Translations under genes and position numbers: made by a program
Origin: Pseudomonadota bacterium
Lineage (GTDB): Bacteria > Pseudomonadota > Gammaproteobacteria > Burkholderiales > Rhodocyclaceae
Reading direction: 5' to 3'
NCBI GenBank assembly: GCA_018241665.1
Contig: JAFEDK010000015.1
Location: 29,958-93,957 of the forward strand
DNA: 64,000 bases
Notes under the pieces: model-generated
Seen by the model: only the letters and a program-made list of their open reading frames with translations
The model's database searches: none
Told to the model about the DNA's origin: nothing
Part shown: positions 33,135-42,931 of the stretch, piece after piece
Numbering within the stretch: position 1 is the first letter of the stretch
Layout of the letters: each line of letters opens with the position of its first letter

Positions 33135-35165
33135 TCAGGCCCGGGTCAGTTGGCTCTCGGTCAGGTGTTTGAGGGTGTCGGCAACGGTCCGGGTGTGATC
33201 GGCCGTCTCGGAAGTCTTGCCGCTGAAGGCCTGGATGTCGGTGAGCATGCCGGAGAGGTTGGATACGTCGCCGGCCTGGCGTTCGATCTCCTGCGCAACA
33301 CGGCCGATCTCGCTGGCCAGCGTGGAGATGTCGGTACCGATCTCACCGGCGCTGGTGCGGGACTTCTCGGCCAGCTTGCGCACCTCGTCGGCCACCACCG
33401 CAAAGCCGCGGCCGGCCTCGCCGGCCCGCGCGGCTTCGATCGCCGCATTCAGCGCCAGCAGGTTGGTCTGGTCGGCGATCTGCTGGATCACTTCCACAAC
33501 GCCCTGGATGCGGCCACTGGCCTCCGCCAGCTTGCGCGCACTGTCGGCGCTGTCGGCAGCCTGGTGGGTCAACTCGCTGACGGTGCTGCCGGCTGCGTTC
33601 ACCACCTTCTCCTGCTCGCCGATGTGCGCGGACAGGTCGCCGACGGAGGAATACAGGTCACCGGCGCAGCTTTCCAACTGATGCGCCATCTGGTCGCGCA
33701 GGGAATGGGACGACTGCAGCGTCTGTCCGAGGCTGTTGAGGCCGTGCACCACCAGTGCGATGTTGTCGTCGAAGTTCGACGGATCGAGCTGGCTGTCGAA
33801 GGCCTCGGACTGGTAATCGGCGATCTGCTTGACGATGACCCGCGACAGGCCGGTCAGCTTGGCGCTCTGGCGGCGCAGGAAGAAGGCCTTGAACTCGCCG
33901 TAGTGGGCGACGAAGTTGTCCACGTAGTCGTCGCGGAAGGGTGTGCCTTCCGGCACGCGGAAGAAGAACACCGCGGTGAGGGTCTGGTTCAGGTTGAGGC
34001 CGAGGATCTCGCCGAAGGTCGAAAAACCGGCCATCTGCTTGCACGGCAGCGCGCTGCCGACGCGGGACAGCTCCTTGTCGTTGTACAGACGGCGCAGGAT
34101 GCAGTCGTTCAGGATGCCGGCCACCGGCGCGCCGGGCTTGCCGGCCATGAAGTTGCGGAAATCCTGCTCGGTGCTCTGCACCAGGCCGGTCCGGCGGACC
34201 AGCATCAGTTCCTCGCCCGGCGAGATGTCGCAGTAGAAATTCACGCGGCCGGCGCGCGCATCCACGTTCACCACCGAACGGACGAAGATCTCCTTGCCGA
34301 CCTGGATCGCGAAGGAATAATCGGCCAGCTTGCCTTCCAGCTGGGCTGGCTCGCAGCGGAAGTGGCTGCACAACGCATCGATGAAGGGCACGATGCGGCC
34401 GTCCGCGGCGATCACTTGGCTGACGTAGCGCTGCTCCAGCGACGCACCGATGACCGGGAAACGCGGGCCGTCCGGCACGAAGTTCTGGCTCTTCAGCACG
34501 CCGAAGCGGGTGCCCTTGGCCACCTTCAGGAAGGCGATCAACGCGTGGTTCTCCAGGCGGCGCGTGCCGTCGTGGATCCAGGTGTTCTTGAAGTCGAACT
34601 TGCCGCCGGCCGAACCGCCGACGAACAGGCAGGGGAAGCGCCCGGAATCGTAGAGCGCCTCCATGAAGAAGGACTCGGACGCCGACAGCCCGTCGAACAG
34701 CACATAGGCCAGCGTGTCCCGGTAGTCGATGTCCATGTCGAGGCGCACTGCCTCGATGTTGCGGGCGATGCGCGCCAGGCGCTCCTTCACCGGCACCTCG
34801 GCCTTGCCGCGGCGCAGGTCCTCGCAGGCCAGCGGCACAGCCACCAGCTGGGCACGGGCGATCAACGAGGCGTCGAAGCATTGCAGCACCACCCGGTCCC
34901 AGTGCTCGCCGGTATGGCAGTACAGGCTGTCGGTCTCGCCGCACAGCTCGCCGGCGGTGGAACACAACATCACCGGCACGCCGGGGAAACGGGTCGTCAC
35001 CGCACGGGCAACCTGGTCGATATCCACGTGGGGCGATACGTAGCCGCCGACGAAGGTGGGGGCGATGGATGCGGACGCGAGGCGTTGGGCGACCTCGGAC
35101 GCACGACATTGCAGGGTCACGACACCCGGGGCCGGCGCTCCCCGCAGACTTTTGAACAGGTTCAT
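33135..35165 (-). CDS. Soluble FIST-domain methyl-accepting chemotaxis protein
   Basis: A 676-residue receptor without membrane segments. Residues about 35-230 are a FIST N domain ([27 protein letters not shown]) and about 240-390 FIST C ([18 protein letters not shown]). These sensory domains are predicted to bind small ligands. The C-terminal signalling region carries the CheA/CheW hairpin tip ([20 protein letters not shown], then [18 protein letters not shown]). It is therefore a cytoplasmic chemoreceptor. It sits inside the hyp gene block (hypD upstream, hypE downstream), yet has its own sigma-28 promoter at 35209-35235 and RBS AAGGAG. A role in moving toward H2 or favourable redox conditions is an attractive inference only. 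Confidence 0.92.
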   Translation of the reverse strand: MNLFKSLRGAPAPGVVTLQCRASEVAQRLASASIAPTFVGGYVSPHVDIDQVARAVTTRFPGVPVMLCSTAGELCGETDSLYCHTGEHWDRVVLQCFDASLIARAQLVAVPLACEDLRRGKAEVPVKERLARIARNIEAVRLDMDIDYRDTLAYVLFDGLSASESFFMEALYDSGRFPCLFVGGSAGGKFDFKNTWIHDGTRRLENHALIAFLKVAKGTRFGVLKSQNFVPDGPRFPVIGASLEQRYVSQVIAADGRIVPFIDALCSHFRCEPAQLEGKLADYSFAIQVGKEIFVRSVVNVDARAGRVNFYCDISPGEELMLVRRTGLVQSTEQDFRNFMAGKPGAPVAGILNDCILRRLYNDKELSRVGSALPCKQMAGFSTFGEILGLNLNQTLTAVFFFRVPEGTPFRDDYVDNFVAHYGEFKAFFLRRQSAKLTGLSRVIVKQIADYQSEAFDSQLDPSNFDDNIALVVHGLNSLGQTLQSSHSLRDQMAHQLESCAGDLYSSVGDLSAHIGEQEKVVNAAGSTVSELTHQAADSADSARKLAEASGRIQGVVEVIQQIADQTNLLALNAAIEAARAGEAGRGFAVVADEVRKLAEKSRTSAGEIGTDISTLASEIGRVAQEIERQAGDVSNLSGMLTDIQAFSGKTSETADHTRTVADTLKHLTESQLTRA

Positions 35166-35208
35166 TTTCTTGTCTCCTTGCTCGGCCTCGAACGGACCGT
35201 ATGGCGGC

Positions 35209-35235
35209 TTATCGGCCGCAACGAGACGAGATTTA
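35209..35235 (-). promoter_or_regulatory. Sigma-28 (FliA) promoter of the FIST chemoreceptor
   Basis: On the minus strand TAAA (35232-35235), a 15-bp spacer and GCCGATAA (35209-35216) match the FliA consensus TAAA-N15-GCCGATAA without mismatch. The start would be near 35202, giving a leader of about 37 nt. It places the receptor in the flagellar/chemotaxis regulon. Confidence 0.85.
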
Positions 35236-35325
35236 ACCCTGTTTTCGGTAATAAATCACTGACCAAACACGGCCACTTCAAGCCATTGTTCCCTTTCGGT
35301 ACAAGGACTTGGCGAAAGCGCTCCA

Positions 35326-36465
35326 TCATGCAGCAACAACCGGGATGTCGCGGAAGCGGCCATAGGTGTAATGGGCTGCGCAAGCCCCCTCGGACGACAC
35401 CATGCACGAGCCCATCGGCGTCTCCGGCGTACACACGGTGCCGAACAGCTTGCAGTCCAGCGGCGTCTTGACGCCGCGCAGGATGGCCCCGCATTCGCAG
35501 GACTTGTGGTCCGGCACGCCCTGGTAACGGAGGCCGAAACGTGCCTCGGCGTCGAAGTCGGCGAAGCGCTCGCGGATGCGCAGTGCCGAATACGGCACGG
35601 TGCCAAGCCCGCGCCATTCGAAGTCGCGGCGCAGCTCGAAGATCTCCGATACCAGGGCCTGGGCCTTCAGGTTGCCGTCCTCGCTGACGGCGCGGGAGAA
35701 CTCGTTCTCCACCTCGGTCCGGCCCTCGTTCACCTGGCGCACCAGCATCCGGATCGCCTGCATCACGTCGAGGGGCTCGAAGCCGGCGATCACCACCGGC
35801 TTGCGGTACTCCTCGGCGAAATGCGCATACGGGCGGCTGCCGATCACCGTGCTGACGTGGGCCGGACCGATGAAGCCATCCAGCGGCACCGTGCCCAGCT
35901 CGCGCACCTCCGGCGATTCGAGGATCGCGGTGATCGCCGACGGCGTCAGCACGTGGCAGCACAGCACGCTGAAATTCTTCAAACCCAGCTGCGCAGCCTG
36001 GCGGATCACCAGCGCGGTGGGCGGCGTGGTGGTCTCGAAGCCGATCGCGAAGAACACCACCTGCCGCTCCGGCTCCTTCTGCGCCAGCGCCAGCGCGTCC
36101 GCCGCCGAATAGATCATGCGGATGTCGGCGCCCTTGGCGCGCGCCCTCAGCATCGACAAGCCGCCGGAGGCCGGCACGCGCAGGGTGTCGCCGTAGGTGC
36201 ACACGGTGACGCCGCGCTCCAGCGCCAGTCCGATCGCCTGGTCGATGCGGCCGATGGGCAGCACGCATACCGGGCAACCGGGGCCGTGGATCATGCGCAC
36301 CTGGGGTGGCAGCAGGTCGGCCACGCCATAGCGGGAGATCGCGTGGGTATGGCCGCCGCAGAACTCCATGAAGGCATAGCGCCGGTCCGGCCGCGCCTCG
36401 CGGGCGATGGCTTCGGCCAGGCCGCGGGCGACCTCCCCGTCGCGGAATTCGTCCACGTACTTCAT
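35326..36465 (-). CDS. hypD: Hydrogenase maturation protein HypD
   Basis: A 379-residue [4Fe-4S] scaffold protein that, with HypC, carries the Fe(CN)2CO unit. Conserved motifs are FMEFCGGHTHAI (near residue 35), IHGPGCPVCVLP (near 65), FFAIGFETTTPPTA and the C-terminal cluster ligands (KSCECGAILRG, CKLFGTVCTPETPMGSCMVS). The ATG at 36465 overlaps the hypC stop by 4 bp (ATGA). Downstream of hypD the block is interrupted by the FIST receptor gene. Confidence 0.97.
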   Translation of the reverse strand: MKYVDEFRDGEVARGLAEAIAREARPDRRYAFMEFCGGHTHAISRYGVADLLPPQVRMIHGPGCPVCVLPIGRIDQAIGLALERGVTVCTYGDTLRVPASGGLSMLRARAKGADIRMIYSAADALALAQKEPERQVVFFAIGFETTTPPTALVIRQAAQLGLKNFSVLCCHVLTPSAITAILESPEVRELGTVPLDGFIGPAHVSTVIGSRPYAHFAEEYRKPVVIAGFEPLDVMQAIRMLVRQVNEGRTEVENEFSRAVSEDGNLKAQALVSEIFELRRDFEWRGLGTVPYSALRIRERFADFDAEARFGLRYQGVPDHKSCECGAILRGVKTPLDCKLFGTVCTPETPMGSCMVSSEGACAAHYTYGRFRDIPVVAA

Positions 36466-36704
36466 GCGGATGCCGCCTCGCCGGCCACGTCGATGCCGGC
36501 TTCCCGCATCAGCGCCAGCGTGCGCTCGGCCTCCTCCGGGTCGAGGCGGGTCAGTGCGTAGCCGACGTGGACGATCACGTAGTCGCCAGGCGCCACATCG
36601 TCCACCAGTTCGAGGGAAATCGTCTTGCGCACGCCGCCCAGGTCCACCAGGGCCTGGCCGTCGGGCAGGAGTTCGACCACGCGGGTCGGGATTGCGAGAC
36701 ACAT
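36462..36704 (-). CDS. hypC: Hydrogenase maturation chaperone HypC
   Basis: An 80-residue HypC/HupF-family chaperone. The start MCLAIPTRVVEL keeps the essential Cys2 that binds the iron unit; GDYVIVHVGYALTRLDPEEA is the family C-terminal half. It shuttles the iron centre from HypD to the hydrogenase large subunit. Overlaps hypD and follows hypF by 36 bp. The specialised paralogue for HupL is hupF at 43377-43682. Confidence 0.96.
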   Translation of the reverse strand: MCLAIPTRVVELLPDGQALVDLGGVRKTISLELVDDVAPGDYVIVHVGYALTRLDPEEAERTLALMREAGIDVAGEAASA

Positions 36705-36740
36705 GACTTCAGTCCTTCCAGTTGCCGGGCTGCCCCGCTT

Positions 36741-39116
36741 TCACCACACGCCCCGCGCCAGCTGCGCGCGGGCCACCCAGGCTTGGCCGAGGGCCACGCC
36801 GCCATCGCCCGGGGGCGCGTGCTGGGCCTCGAAGACCTTCAGCCCGCGGGCCTGCAGGCGCCCCCGCAGACCGCTGGCGAGCAGGCGGTTGTGCAGGCAG
36901 CCGCCGGACAGCGCGACCTGGCGGATGCCGGTAGCGAGGGCTGCGTCGCCGAGCCACTGGGCCAGGCCGTCGATGAGGCCGGCGTGGAAGCGGGCCGCGC
37001 CGCGGGCCGCATCGTCCTCGTCGGCGAGGTGATTGAGCAGGGGATAGAGATTGAGCACCGACAGGCCCGCCTCCTGGCGTTCATCGATGTAGTAGCTGCC
37101 GGGCAGCGCCAGGCAGTCGCCGGAGGCCCGCGCCAGCGTTTCCAGCAGCATCGCCGCCTGGCCTTCGAAGCTCATCGTGTCGCAGATGCCGAGCAGGCCC
37201 ACCGCCGCGTCGAACCAGCGACCGAGGCTGGTGGTCGGCGGGCAGCGGGTGCCCTTCTGCAGCATCGCCAGCACCGGCTCCACGGCCTGATCGGGGAAAC
37301 GCGGACTCGCCTCCGTCCCCCGCCCCAGCGCGTGCAGCACACCGCAGGCCATCCGCCACGGCTCCCGAGCCGCGCGGTCACCGCCGGGCAGCGGCAGCGG
37401 GCTGAGGTGGCCGAGGCGGCGGAACTCGGCCCCATCCACGTAGAGCAGCTCGCCGCCCCAGGGCATGCCGTCGGTGCCGAGGCCGACGCCGTCGGCGGCC
37501 AGGCCGATCACCGGCCCGTCGAGGCGATGCTCGGCGCACACCGCGGCAAGGTGGGCGTGATGATGCTGGACGGCGATCGCCGGGATATCGAGGCGCTCGG
37601 CCAGCGCCAGCGCGGCCTGCGTCGAGTAGTAATCGGGATGGGCATCATGGGCCACCGCCGCCGGCCGCACCGACAGGATGGACTGCAGGTGCTCGGCCAC
37701 CTCGTCCAGCGCCGCGCAGGCGGCCGGGTTGTCGAGGCCGCCGATGTGCTGGGACAGGAAGGCTTCGCGCCCGCGGGCCAGGCACAGGGTCGCCTTGAGA
37801 TGGGCACCGAAGGCCAGCACCGCCGGACCATCATCGGGCAGCGGCAGGGACAGCGGCGTGAAGCCCCGCGCGCGGCGCATGAACTGGATGCCGGCACCGG
37901 CGGCCTCATGCGGCCCGGCGGGCAGATCCGGACGCAGGCGCAGCACCGAGTCGTCGCAGCGCACGACGATGTCCCGGTCGTGCATCAGCAGCACGTCGGC
38001 GATGTCGGCGAGGCGCTCGAAGGCTTCGTCGTTGTCCTTCACCAGCGGCTCCCCGTGGGGGTTGGCGCTGGTCATCACGAGGCCCAGCGGCTGCACGTCG
38101 GCCAGCCACGCGGTGCCGGCGGGCCGGCCGGCGGCTTCGTGGAAGAGCAGGTATTGCAGCGGCGTGTAGGGCAGCATCACGCCGACTTCGTCGAGGCCCG
38201 GCGCGATGCCCGGAAAAGCTTGGTCGAAGTCAGGCCCCTTTTCCAGCAGCACGATCGGCCGCTCGGGGCTTTCCAGTGCCACGGCTTCCGCCTCCGACAC
38301 CCGCGCCCAGCGCTTCACGCTGGCCAGGTTGGCGAACATCAGCGCCAGCGGCTTGTGCGGGCGGCGCTTGCGCACCCGCAGGCGGATCACCGCGTCGCCG
38401 TCGGCGGCGTTGCAGGCCAGATGGAAACCGCCCAGGCCCTTCAGCGCGACGATCTCGCCGAGCTGCAGGCGGCGCAGGGTTTCGCCCACCGGGTCGCGGG
38501 CCAGGGCCTGCACGCCGTGGGGCTCATAAAGACTCAGCTGCGGGCCGCAAACCGGGCAGGCGTTGGGCTCCGCATGGAAGCGCCGATCGCCCGGGAAGGC
38601 GTACTCGGCCTCGCAGTGCGGGCACTGCGGGAAGGCCGCCATGCTGGTGTTGGCACGGTCGTAGGGCAGACGGCGGGTGATCGTGTAGCGCGGGCCGCAG
38701 TTGGTGCAATTGATGAAGGCGTAGCGCCAGCGGCGGTCGTCCGGGTCGAACAGTTCGCCGAGGCAGGACGGGCAGATCGCCGTGTCCGGGCCGATGGCGG
38801 TGGCCACCGCGCCGTCGGCGCTGGGCAGGATCAGGAACTCGGTACGCGCCAGGTCCGGCGTGATGACTTCCGGCTCGACGGAATCCACTCGCGCCAGCGG
38901 CGGCGCCTCGCTGGCCAGACAGTAGGTGAAGGCATCGAGGATGGCTTCCCCCCCCTGGATCTCTATCTCCACGCCGGCGCCGTCGTTGCGCACCCAGCCG
39001 GTGAGGCCGAGCTTCCGGGCGAAGCGATAGACAAAGGGCCGGAAGCCCACGCCCTGCACGACGCCGCGCACGCGCAGGCGGCGGGCGACGCAGGTCGGAT
39101 CGACGATCATCAGCAT
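36741..39116 (-). CDS. hypF: Carbamoyltransferase HypF
   Basis: A 791-residue protein with the complete HypF domain order: acylphosphatase (RRLRVRGVVQGVGFRPFVYR, residues 10-95), paired C4 zinc fingers (CPSCLGELF … CTNCG … CPHC … CPVCG, about 110-190), a YrdC domain (about 200-390) and a Kae1-like carbamoyltransferase domain with HHHAHLAAVCAEH (about 480) and ALSGGCLHNRLL near the end. It makes thiocarbamate on HypE from carbamoyl phosphate. Start at ATG 39116; an ATG two codons later is also possible. It begins 7 bp after the hypB stop. Confidence 0.96.
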   Translation of the reverse strand: MLMIVDPTCVARRLRVRGVVQGVGFRPFVYRFARKLGLTGWVRNDGAGVEIEIQGGEAILDAFTYCLASEAPPLARVDSVEPEVITPDLARTEFLILPSADGAVATAIGPDTAICPSCLGELFDPDDRRWRYAFINCTNCGPRYTITRRLPYDRANTSMAAFPQCPHCEAEYAFPGDRRFHAEPNACPVCGPQLSLYEPHGVQALARDPVGETLRRLQLGEIVALKGLGGFHLACNAADGDAVIRLRVRKRRPHKPLALMFANLASVKRWARVSEAEAVALESPERPIVLLEKGPDFDQAFPGIAPGLDEVGVMLPYTPLQYLLFHEAAGRPAGTAWLADVQPLGLVMTSANPHGEPLVKDNDEAFERLADIADVLLMHDRDIVVRCDDSVLRLRPDLPAGPHEAAGAGIQFMRRARGFTPLSLPLPDDGPAVLAFGAHLKATLCLARGREAFLSQHIGGLDNPAACAALDEVAEHLQSILSVRPAAVAHDAHPDYYSTQAALALAERLDIPAIAVQHHHAHLAAVCAEHRLDGPVIGLAADGVGLGTDGMPWGGELLYVDGAEFRRLGHLSPLPLPGGDRAAREPWRMACGVLHALGRGTEASPRFPDQAVEPVLAMLQKGTRCPPTTSLGRWFDAAVGLLGICDTMSFEGQAAMLLETLARASGDCLALPGSYYIDERQEAGLSVLNLYPLLNHLADEDDAARGAARFHAGLIDGLAQWLGDAALATGIRQVALSGGCLHNRLLASGLRGRLQARGLKVFEAQHAPPGDGGVALGQAWVARAQLARGVW

Positions 39117-39123
39117 CGGCGCA

Positions 39124-40176
39124 TTACCCCTTGGCGGCGAGCCGGGCTTCCAGCTCGGCGATGTGCGCACGCAGTTGCTCGACGGTCTGCTGGCGGCCGG
39201 CACGGGCCTCGCCAAGGCGGGCGTCGATCCAGCCCAGCCAGTCGGCAAAGCCGGCGCCGGTGGTGGCGGAGACCTGGATCACTTCGAGCCGGGGATTGAC
39301 CCGCCGCGCGAAGTCGATGGCCTTCTGCACGTCGAAGCTCAGGTAGGGCAGCAGGTCGATCTTGTTCACCAGCATCAGGCGCGCGGCGGCGAACATATCC
39401 GGATACTTGAGGGGCTTGTCCTCCCCTTCGGTCACCGACAGCACCACCACCTTGGCGGCCTCGCCCAGGTCGAAGGCAGCCGGGCAGACCAGGTTGCCGA
39501 CGTTCTCGACGAGCAGCACGCTGTCTTCCGGCGGAGCCAGCTTTTCCAGCGCGCGGCCGACCATATGGGCGTCCAGGTGGCAGCCCTTGCCGGTGTTGAT
39601 CTGCAGCGCCGGCGCGCCGGTGGCGCGGATGCGCTCGGCGTCGAAGCTGGTCTGCTGGTCGCCCTCGACAACGGCGACCGGCACCTTGCTCTTCAACTCT
39701 TCGATGGTGCGCACCAGCAGCGTGGTCTTGCCGGAGCCCGGGCTGGACACCAGGTTCAGCGCCAGGATGCCCCGGTCGGCCAGCCAGCTGCGGTTGCGCT
39801 CGGCGTAGCCGTCGTTCTTGGCGAGGATGTTCTGCTCGATCCTGACCATCTGCGCCTGGCTCATGCCCGGCGCGTGGGCACCGGCCGGGCCGTGGCCGTA
39901 ATGCACGCTGCCGTCGCCGTGGTCGTGGATGTGCTCGCCCTCATGGACGTGATCGTGGCTATGCACGGAGCCGTCGGCATGACGATGGGAGTGACCGTGG
40001 GCAGCCGCGGGCACCCACTGGTACGGGGCGTGGCTATGCGCATGCTCGTCCGCGTGATGATGGGCGTGGCGGTGCACGCTGCCGTCGGCGTGCACGTGCT
40101 CGTGTTCATGCTCGTGATCGAGGGCTTCGCCCTCCAGGCGGGTTTCTCCGGTTCCGCAACCGCACACATTGCACAT
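39124..40176 (-). CDS. hypB: Nickel-insertion GTPase HypB with a long His-rich region
   Basis: A 350-residue protein with N-terminal nickel motif MCNVCGCG. A His-rich stretch from about residue 20 to 95 holds over 25 His, often in HADGSVH units. A G3E GTPase domain follows: [11 protein letters not shown] (P-loop), [13 protein letters not shown] and NKIDLLPYL. The C-terminal 30 residues are a Gln/Arg-rich coiled helix. The His tract suggests nickel storage, as in rhizobial HypB. It follows hypA by 14 bp. Confidence 0.97.
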   Translation of the reverse strand: MCNVCGCGTGETRLEGEALDHEHEHEHVHADGSVHRHAHHHADEHAHSHAPYQWVPAAAHGHSHRHADGSVHSHDHVHEGEHIHDHGDGSVHYGHGPAGAHAPGMSQAQMVRIEQNILAKNDGYAERNRSWLADRGILALNLVSSPGSGKTTLLVRTIEELKSKVPVAVVEGDQQTSFDAERIRATGAPALQINTGKGCHLDAHMVGRALEKLAPPEDSVLLVENVGNLVCPAAFDLGEAAKVVVLSVTEGEDKPLKYPDMFAAARLMLVNKIDLLPYLSFDVQKAIDFARRVNPRLEVIQVSATTGAGFADWLGWIDARLGEARAGRQQTVEQLRAHIAELEARLAAKG

Positions 40177-40190
40177 GTCTCAAACCACCT

Positions 40191-40532
40191 TCATTCGATT
40201 TCCAGTTCCTTGACCCGCATCTCGGTGCCGCCGGTGGCCTGCACCTGGTAGCTGCCGCATTTCGGGCACGGATCGTACAGTGCCGCGACCGGCACCGTCT
40301 CGGCGCACTGCATGCACCAGCCACTGCCCGGCACGCTGTCGATCTGCAGCGCGGCGCCGGCGGCGATGCTGTCCTGCATCACCACGTCGAAGCAGAAGCG
40401 CAGGCTATCCGGCTCCACCGACGACAGCTGGCCGATTTCCAGCACCACCGTCTTCACCTTATTGAAGCCCTGGCTGCGCCCGGCGTCCTCGACGATCTGG
40501 CGGATTCCTTCCGCCAGCGACATTTCATGCAT
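40191..40532 (-). CDS. hypA: Nickel-insertion protein HypA
   Basis: A 113-residue zinc/nickel metallochaperone. The start MHEMSLAEGIRQIVEDAG has the conserved N-terminal Met-His-Glu nickel site. The zinc site is formed by CMQCAETV and CPKCGSYQ. It hands nickel to the large subunit together with HypB. The ATG at 40532 overlaps the hupK end by 8 bp; an in-frame ATG six codons earlier would destroy the metal-binding N-terminus. Confidence 0.96.
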   Translation of the reverse strand: MHEMSLAEGIRQIVEDAGRSQGFNKVKTVVLEIGQLSSVEPDSLRFCFDVVMQDSIAAGAALQIDSVPGSGWCMQCAETVPVAALYDPCPKCGSYQVQATGGTEMRVKELEIE

Positions 40533-41364
40533 CCGCGATCTCCACTTCATACGCCACGCAGGGGTCGAGCAGCAGCACCGCCCGCTCCACCGCCTCCTGC
40601 GCCCCAGCCCGCGTCGGCAGGCTGGCGGGCAGCAGCTTCACGATACCCGTTTCATCGGCGAAATTGCGATCCGTCGGCGCCTCCACGCGCCAGCCGGCGA
40701 CACGCCCGCCGTCCAGGCGCAGCTCATGGCGCAACGCGCCACGGGCCGTGTGGATCCACGCTTCGCCCTGCCCGGCGCCCGGCTGGCCACTGCAGCCGTG
40801 GGGATAGACCTCGTCTGCGGCGAGGGACTCCAGCGCGGCGCGAAGGGCTGTCAGGCGGGCATCGAGCCCCCTGCGAAGGGCCGACGCCCCGTCCGCATTC
40901 AGGCGATTCAAGCCCGCCTCCAGCAGCCCGCCGTTGCCATCGGCGCCCAGCGTCTCGTCCAGCACCCGCGCAGTGGCCGCCATCAGCGCCGCTCTCCCCT
41001 GCCCACGCACGCCGCGCCAGGCCGCGAAGGCCGCCGTCTGCGGTGCCGCCCCGAAACGCCGCGGCCAGTCGAGCAGCAGGCGCCACAGGTGTTCGTGCAG
41101 GCACTCGGCCCACAACTGCCACGACGCGACCGGCACGTCCGTCGCCCGCCCCGCCGCCAGCAGAGCCAGGCGTCCGGCCTCCCGCTGGGCATGGGCGCAC
41201 AGGCTGTAGTACAGCGGCACGCGGCTCAGCGCCTCGTCCGGCGTCAGCCCGAGCAGGGCCTTGGCGACCGGTGGCCGCCGCAGATTGACCCGCCAGTCGT
41301 GCAGGCCGCCATCCGCCCAGCGCGCACTGATGCGCAGCCCACCGGCAAGGGGTCCATTCATCAT
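40525..41364 (-). CDS. hupK: Hydrogenase assembly protein HupK
   Basis: A 279-residue HupK/HoxV-type scaffold that resembles a shortened hydrogenase large subunit. The C-terminus LLLDPCVAYEVEIADA mimics the DPCxxC motif but has lost the second Cys and the His, as known for HupK. It is thought to hold the Fe(CN)2CO unit during assembly of O2-tolerant hydrogenases. Start at MMNGPLAGGLRI (41364) with GGGAGC upstream. It overlaps hypA and follows hupJ by 16 bp. Confidence 0.9.
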   Translation of the reverse strand: MMNGPLAGGLRISARWADGGLHDWRVNLRRPPVAKALLGLTPDEALSRVPLYYSLCAHAQREAGRLALLAAGRATDVPVASWQLWAECLHEHLWRLLLDWPRRFGAAPQTAAFAAWRGVRGQGRAALMAATARVLDETLGADGNGGLLEAGLNRLNADGASALRRGLDARLTALRAALESLAADEVYPHGCSGQPGAGQGEAWIHTARGALRHELRLDGGRVAGWRVEAPTDRNFADETGIVKLLPASLPTRAGAQEAVERAVLLLDPCVAYEVEIADA

Positions 41365-41380
41365 CGGCGACGCTCCCGCC

Positions 41381-41872
41381 TCACGCGGCCGACGCGCTGC
41401 CGCGCCCGAACAGCCAGCGCCGGCGCGACACGGGCTCGGCCCCCGGCACGTCCATGGACGCCTCCAGCGGCGGGCGCAACAGCGCCAGCAAGGCCGCCTG
41501 GGCCGTCGCGCAGGCGGCCTCCATCGAATCGAACTCCAGCGCCGGCGAAAACAGGGAGCACATCTGGAAAGGCCCGAAGCCGACATCCTCGGCGTGGATG
41601 AACTCGTAATCCCCGCTCGGGAAACGCCAGTGCTGCTTGGACAGCGCAGGCGCTGTCTGCCACGGGGCGCTGCCGGGCAGCAGCAGCAGGTTGATCGCCC
41701 ACGGCATCACCAGCGCGCCCACGCGGACGCCGTCCCAGTCCGCCAGCCCGAGCAGCCGCACGGACAGCAAGGGGTTGCACAGCGGCACGTCGGCCATCGG
41801 CCCGGCCGCGACAGCCCGGTAGTGGGCCTCGATGCGGGCCGCCAGCGCGACGGCCGGCCGTGGATCAGTCAT
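41381..41872 (-). CDS. hupJ: Hydrogenase assembly chaperone HupJ (HybE family)
   Basis: A 163-residue HybE/HoxT-family protein. Typical segments are PLCNPLLSVRLLGL, ALVMPWAINLLLLPGS and FPSGDYEFIHAEDVGFGPFQ followed by CSLFSPALEF. The family assists assembly or protection of Fe-S or large subunits of respiratory hydrogenases. Its start overlaps the hupI end by 8 bp. Confidence 0.92.
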   Translation of the reverse strand: MTDPRPAVALAARIEAHYRAVAAGPMADVPLCNPLLSVRLLGLADWDGVRVGALVMPWAINLLLLPGSAPWQTAPALSKQHWRFPSGDYEFIHAEDVGFGPFQMCSLFSPALEFDSMEAACATAQAALLALLRPPLEASMDVPGAEPVSRRRWLFGRGSASAA

Positions 41873-42077
41873 CCTTCAGCACCATGAACTTGTGCTGTGG
41901 CGCGTCGCAGGTGGGGCAGCGCCAGTGCTCCGGCAGTTGCGAAAACGGCGTGCCGGGCGGAATACCCCAGTGCTCGTCGCCTTCGGCCGGATCGTAGACC
42001 GACCAGCAGATGCCGCACTCCAGCTTGTCGGTGTCAGCCAGCTTGGCGCCGTCGCCGAGGAAGGAGCCTTCGAACAT
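41865..42077 (-). CDS. hupI: Rubredoxin HupI
   Basis: A 70-residue rubredoxin with the four iron ligands in LECGICWSVYDPAEGD and HWRCPTCDAPQHKF. It is the HupI/HoxR type used in oxygen-tolerant hydrogenase maturation, probably protecting or supplying electrons for the small-subunit clusters under air. Gene spacing is 2 bp after hupH; it overlaps hupJ. Confidence 0.95.
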   Translation of the reverse strand: MFEGSFLGDGAKLADTDKLECGICWSVYDPAEGDEHWGIPPGTPFSQLPEHWRCPTCDAPQHKFMVLKDD

Positions 42078-42079
42078 GC

Positions 42080-42931
42080 TCAGCCCTCCTTCAGCATCTG
42101 GATGTATTCACCCAAACGCTCGATCGAATCCGCGTAGTCCTCGGCGGCGGCCAGCACCACCTCGGGCATGTCCACCACCTCGATGGTGTTGAGGATCAGG
42201 CTGTCCATGCTGTTGAAATACTGCACCCACCACACGTTGGCGAGCCGCGTGCTGGTGACCCGGCAGTTGCCATAGCCCCGCGACAGGATCGACACCTCCC
42301 GGTGGCCAAGGGCGCCGTACAGGTAGTCCAGGTCCGCGTCGGTGACCGGCAGCAGGGTCAGATTGATCACGTGAGCCGACTTGCCGGCCTGGTGGCGTGC
42401 GGCCTGCTGGTGGACCTCGGCGAGCAGTGCCTCGCCATTCATCATGTTGGGCAACAGCGGCGGCAGGCTCAGCTCGGGCAGCGTGGTGGCACGCATCGCT
42501 GCATACAGCTCGACCGGCACCGGGCTGGCGACGAGGCGGTCGGCGACGATGCGGCCGCCGTCGCCCTCCTCCAGCACCCGCCACAGCGCGGCGAAGGCGG
42601 TTTCCTGCACGCGCACCCGGGTTGGAGCCAGCGTAAAGGCGGACACCTCGCCGAAGCCGAGGGACTGGGTCAGCACTTCACGGACGCCCGTCGACTCACC
42701 GTCGAGCAGCGCCGTCGCCGGCTGGGCGGCGTCGATGGGCTGGCTGCGCATCACCGCCAGCAGGCCTTCGAGCACCTCCGCTGCGCGCGCGATGTCGGCG
42801 GCGCTGGCGGCCTCCGGCAGGCGCGGCGCCTGGAAGGTGTTCATGCCGCTCGGCATGGCCAGGTAATCGGGCGCCTCGTCGGTCTGCGAGCCGGGGCCAA
42901 CGGGCACGACGGGAATCGGGAAGGGTTTCAT
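42080..42931 (-). CDS. hupH: Hydrogenase expression/formation protein HupH
   Basis: A 283-residue HupH/HyaF-family protein. Recognisable blocks are the N-terminal MNTFQAPRLPE, the central ARHQAGKSAHVINLTLLPVT and the C-terminal YGNCRVTSTRLANVWWVQYF with NSMDSLILNTIEVV. It works with HupG in small-subunit (HupS) maturation. Overlaps hupG by 4 bp. Confidence 0.95.
   Translation of the reverse strand: MKPFPIPVVPVGPGSQTDEAPDYLAMPSGMNTFQAPRLPEAASAADIARAAEVLEGLLAVMRSQPIDAAQPATALLDGESTGVREVLTQSLGFGEVSAFTLAPTRVRVQETAFAALWRVLEEGDGGRIVADRLVASPVPVELYAAMRATTLPELSLPPLLPNMMNGEALLAEVHQQAARHQAGKSAHVINLTLLPVTDADLDYLYGALGHREVSILSRGYGNCRVTSTRLANVWWVQYFNSMDSLILNTIEVVDMPEVVLAAAEDYADSIERLGEYIQMLKEG

Noticed and set aside
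39860-40160. A nucleotide tandem-repeat array in the His-rich part of hypB
   Set aside because: The His-rich protein repeats are encoded by varied codons and no regular nucleotide period was seen; treated as a coding feature only.
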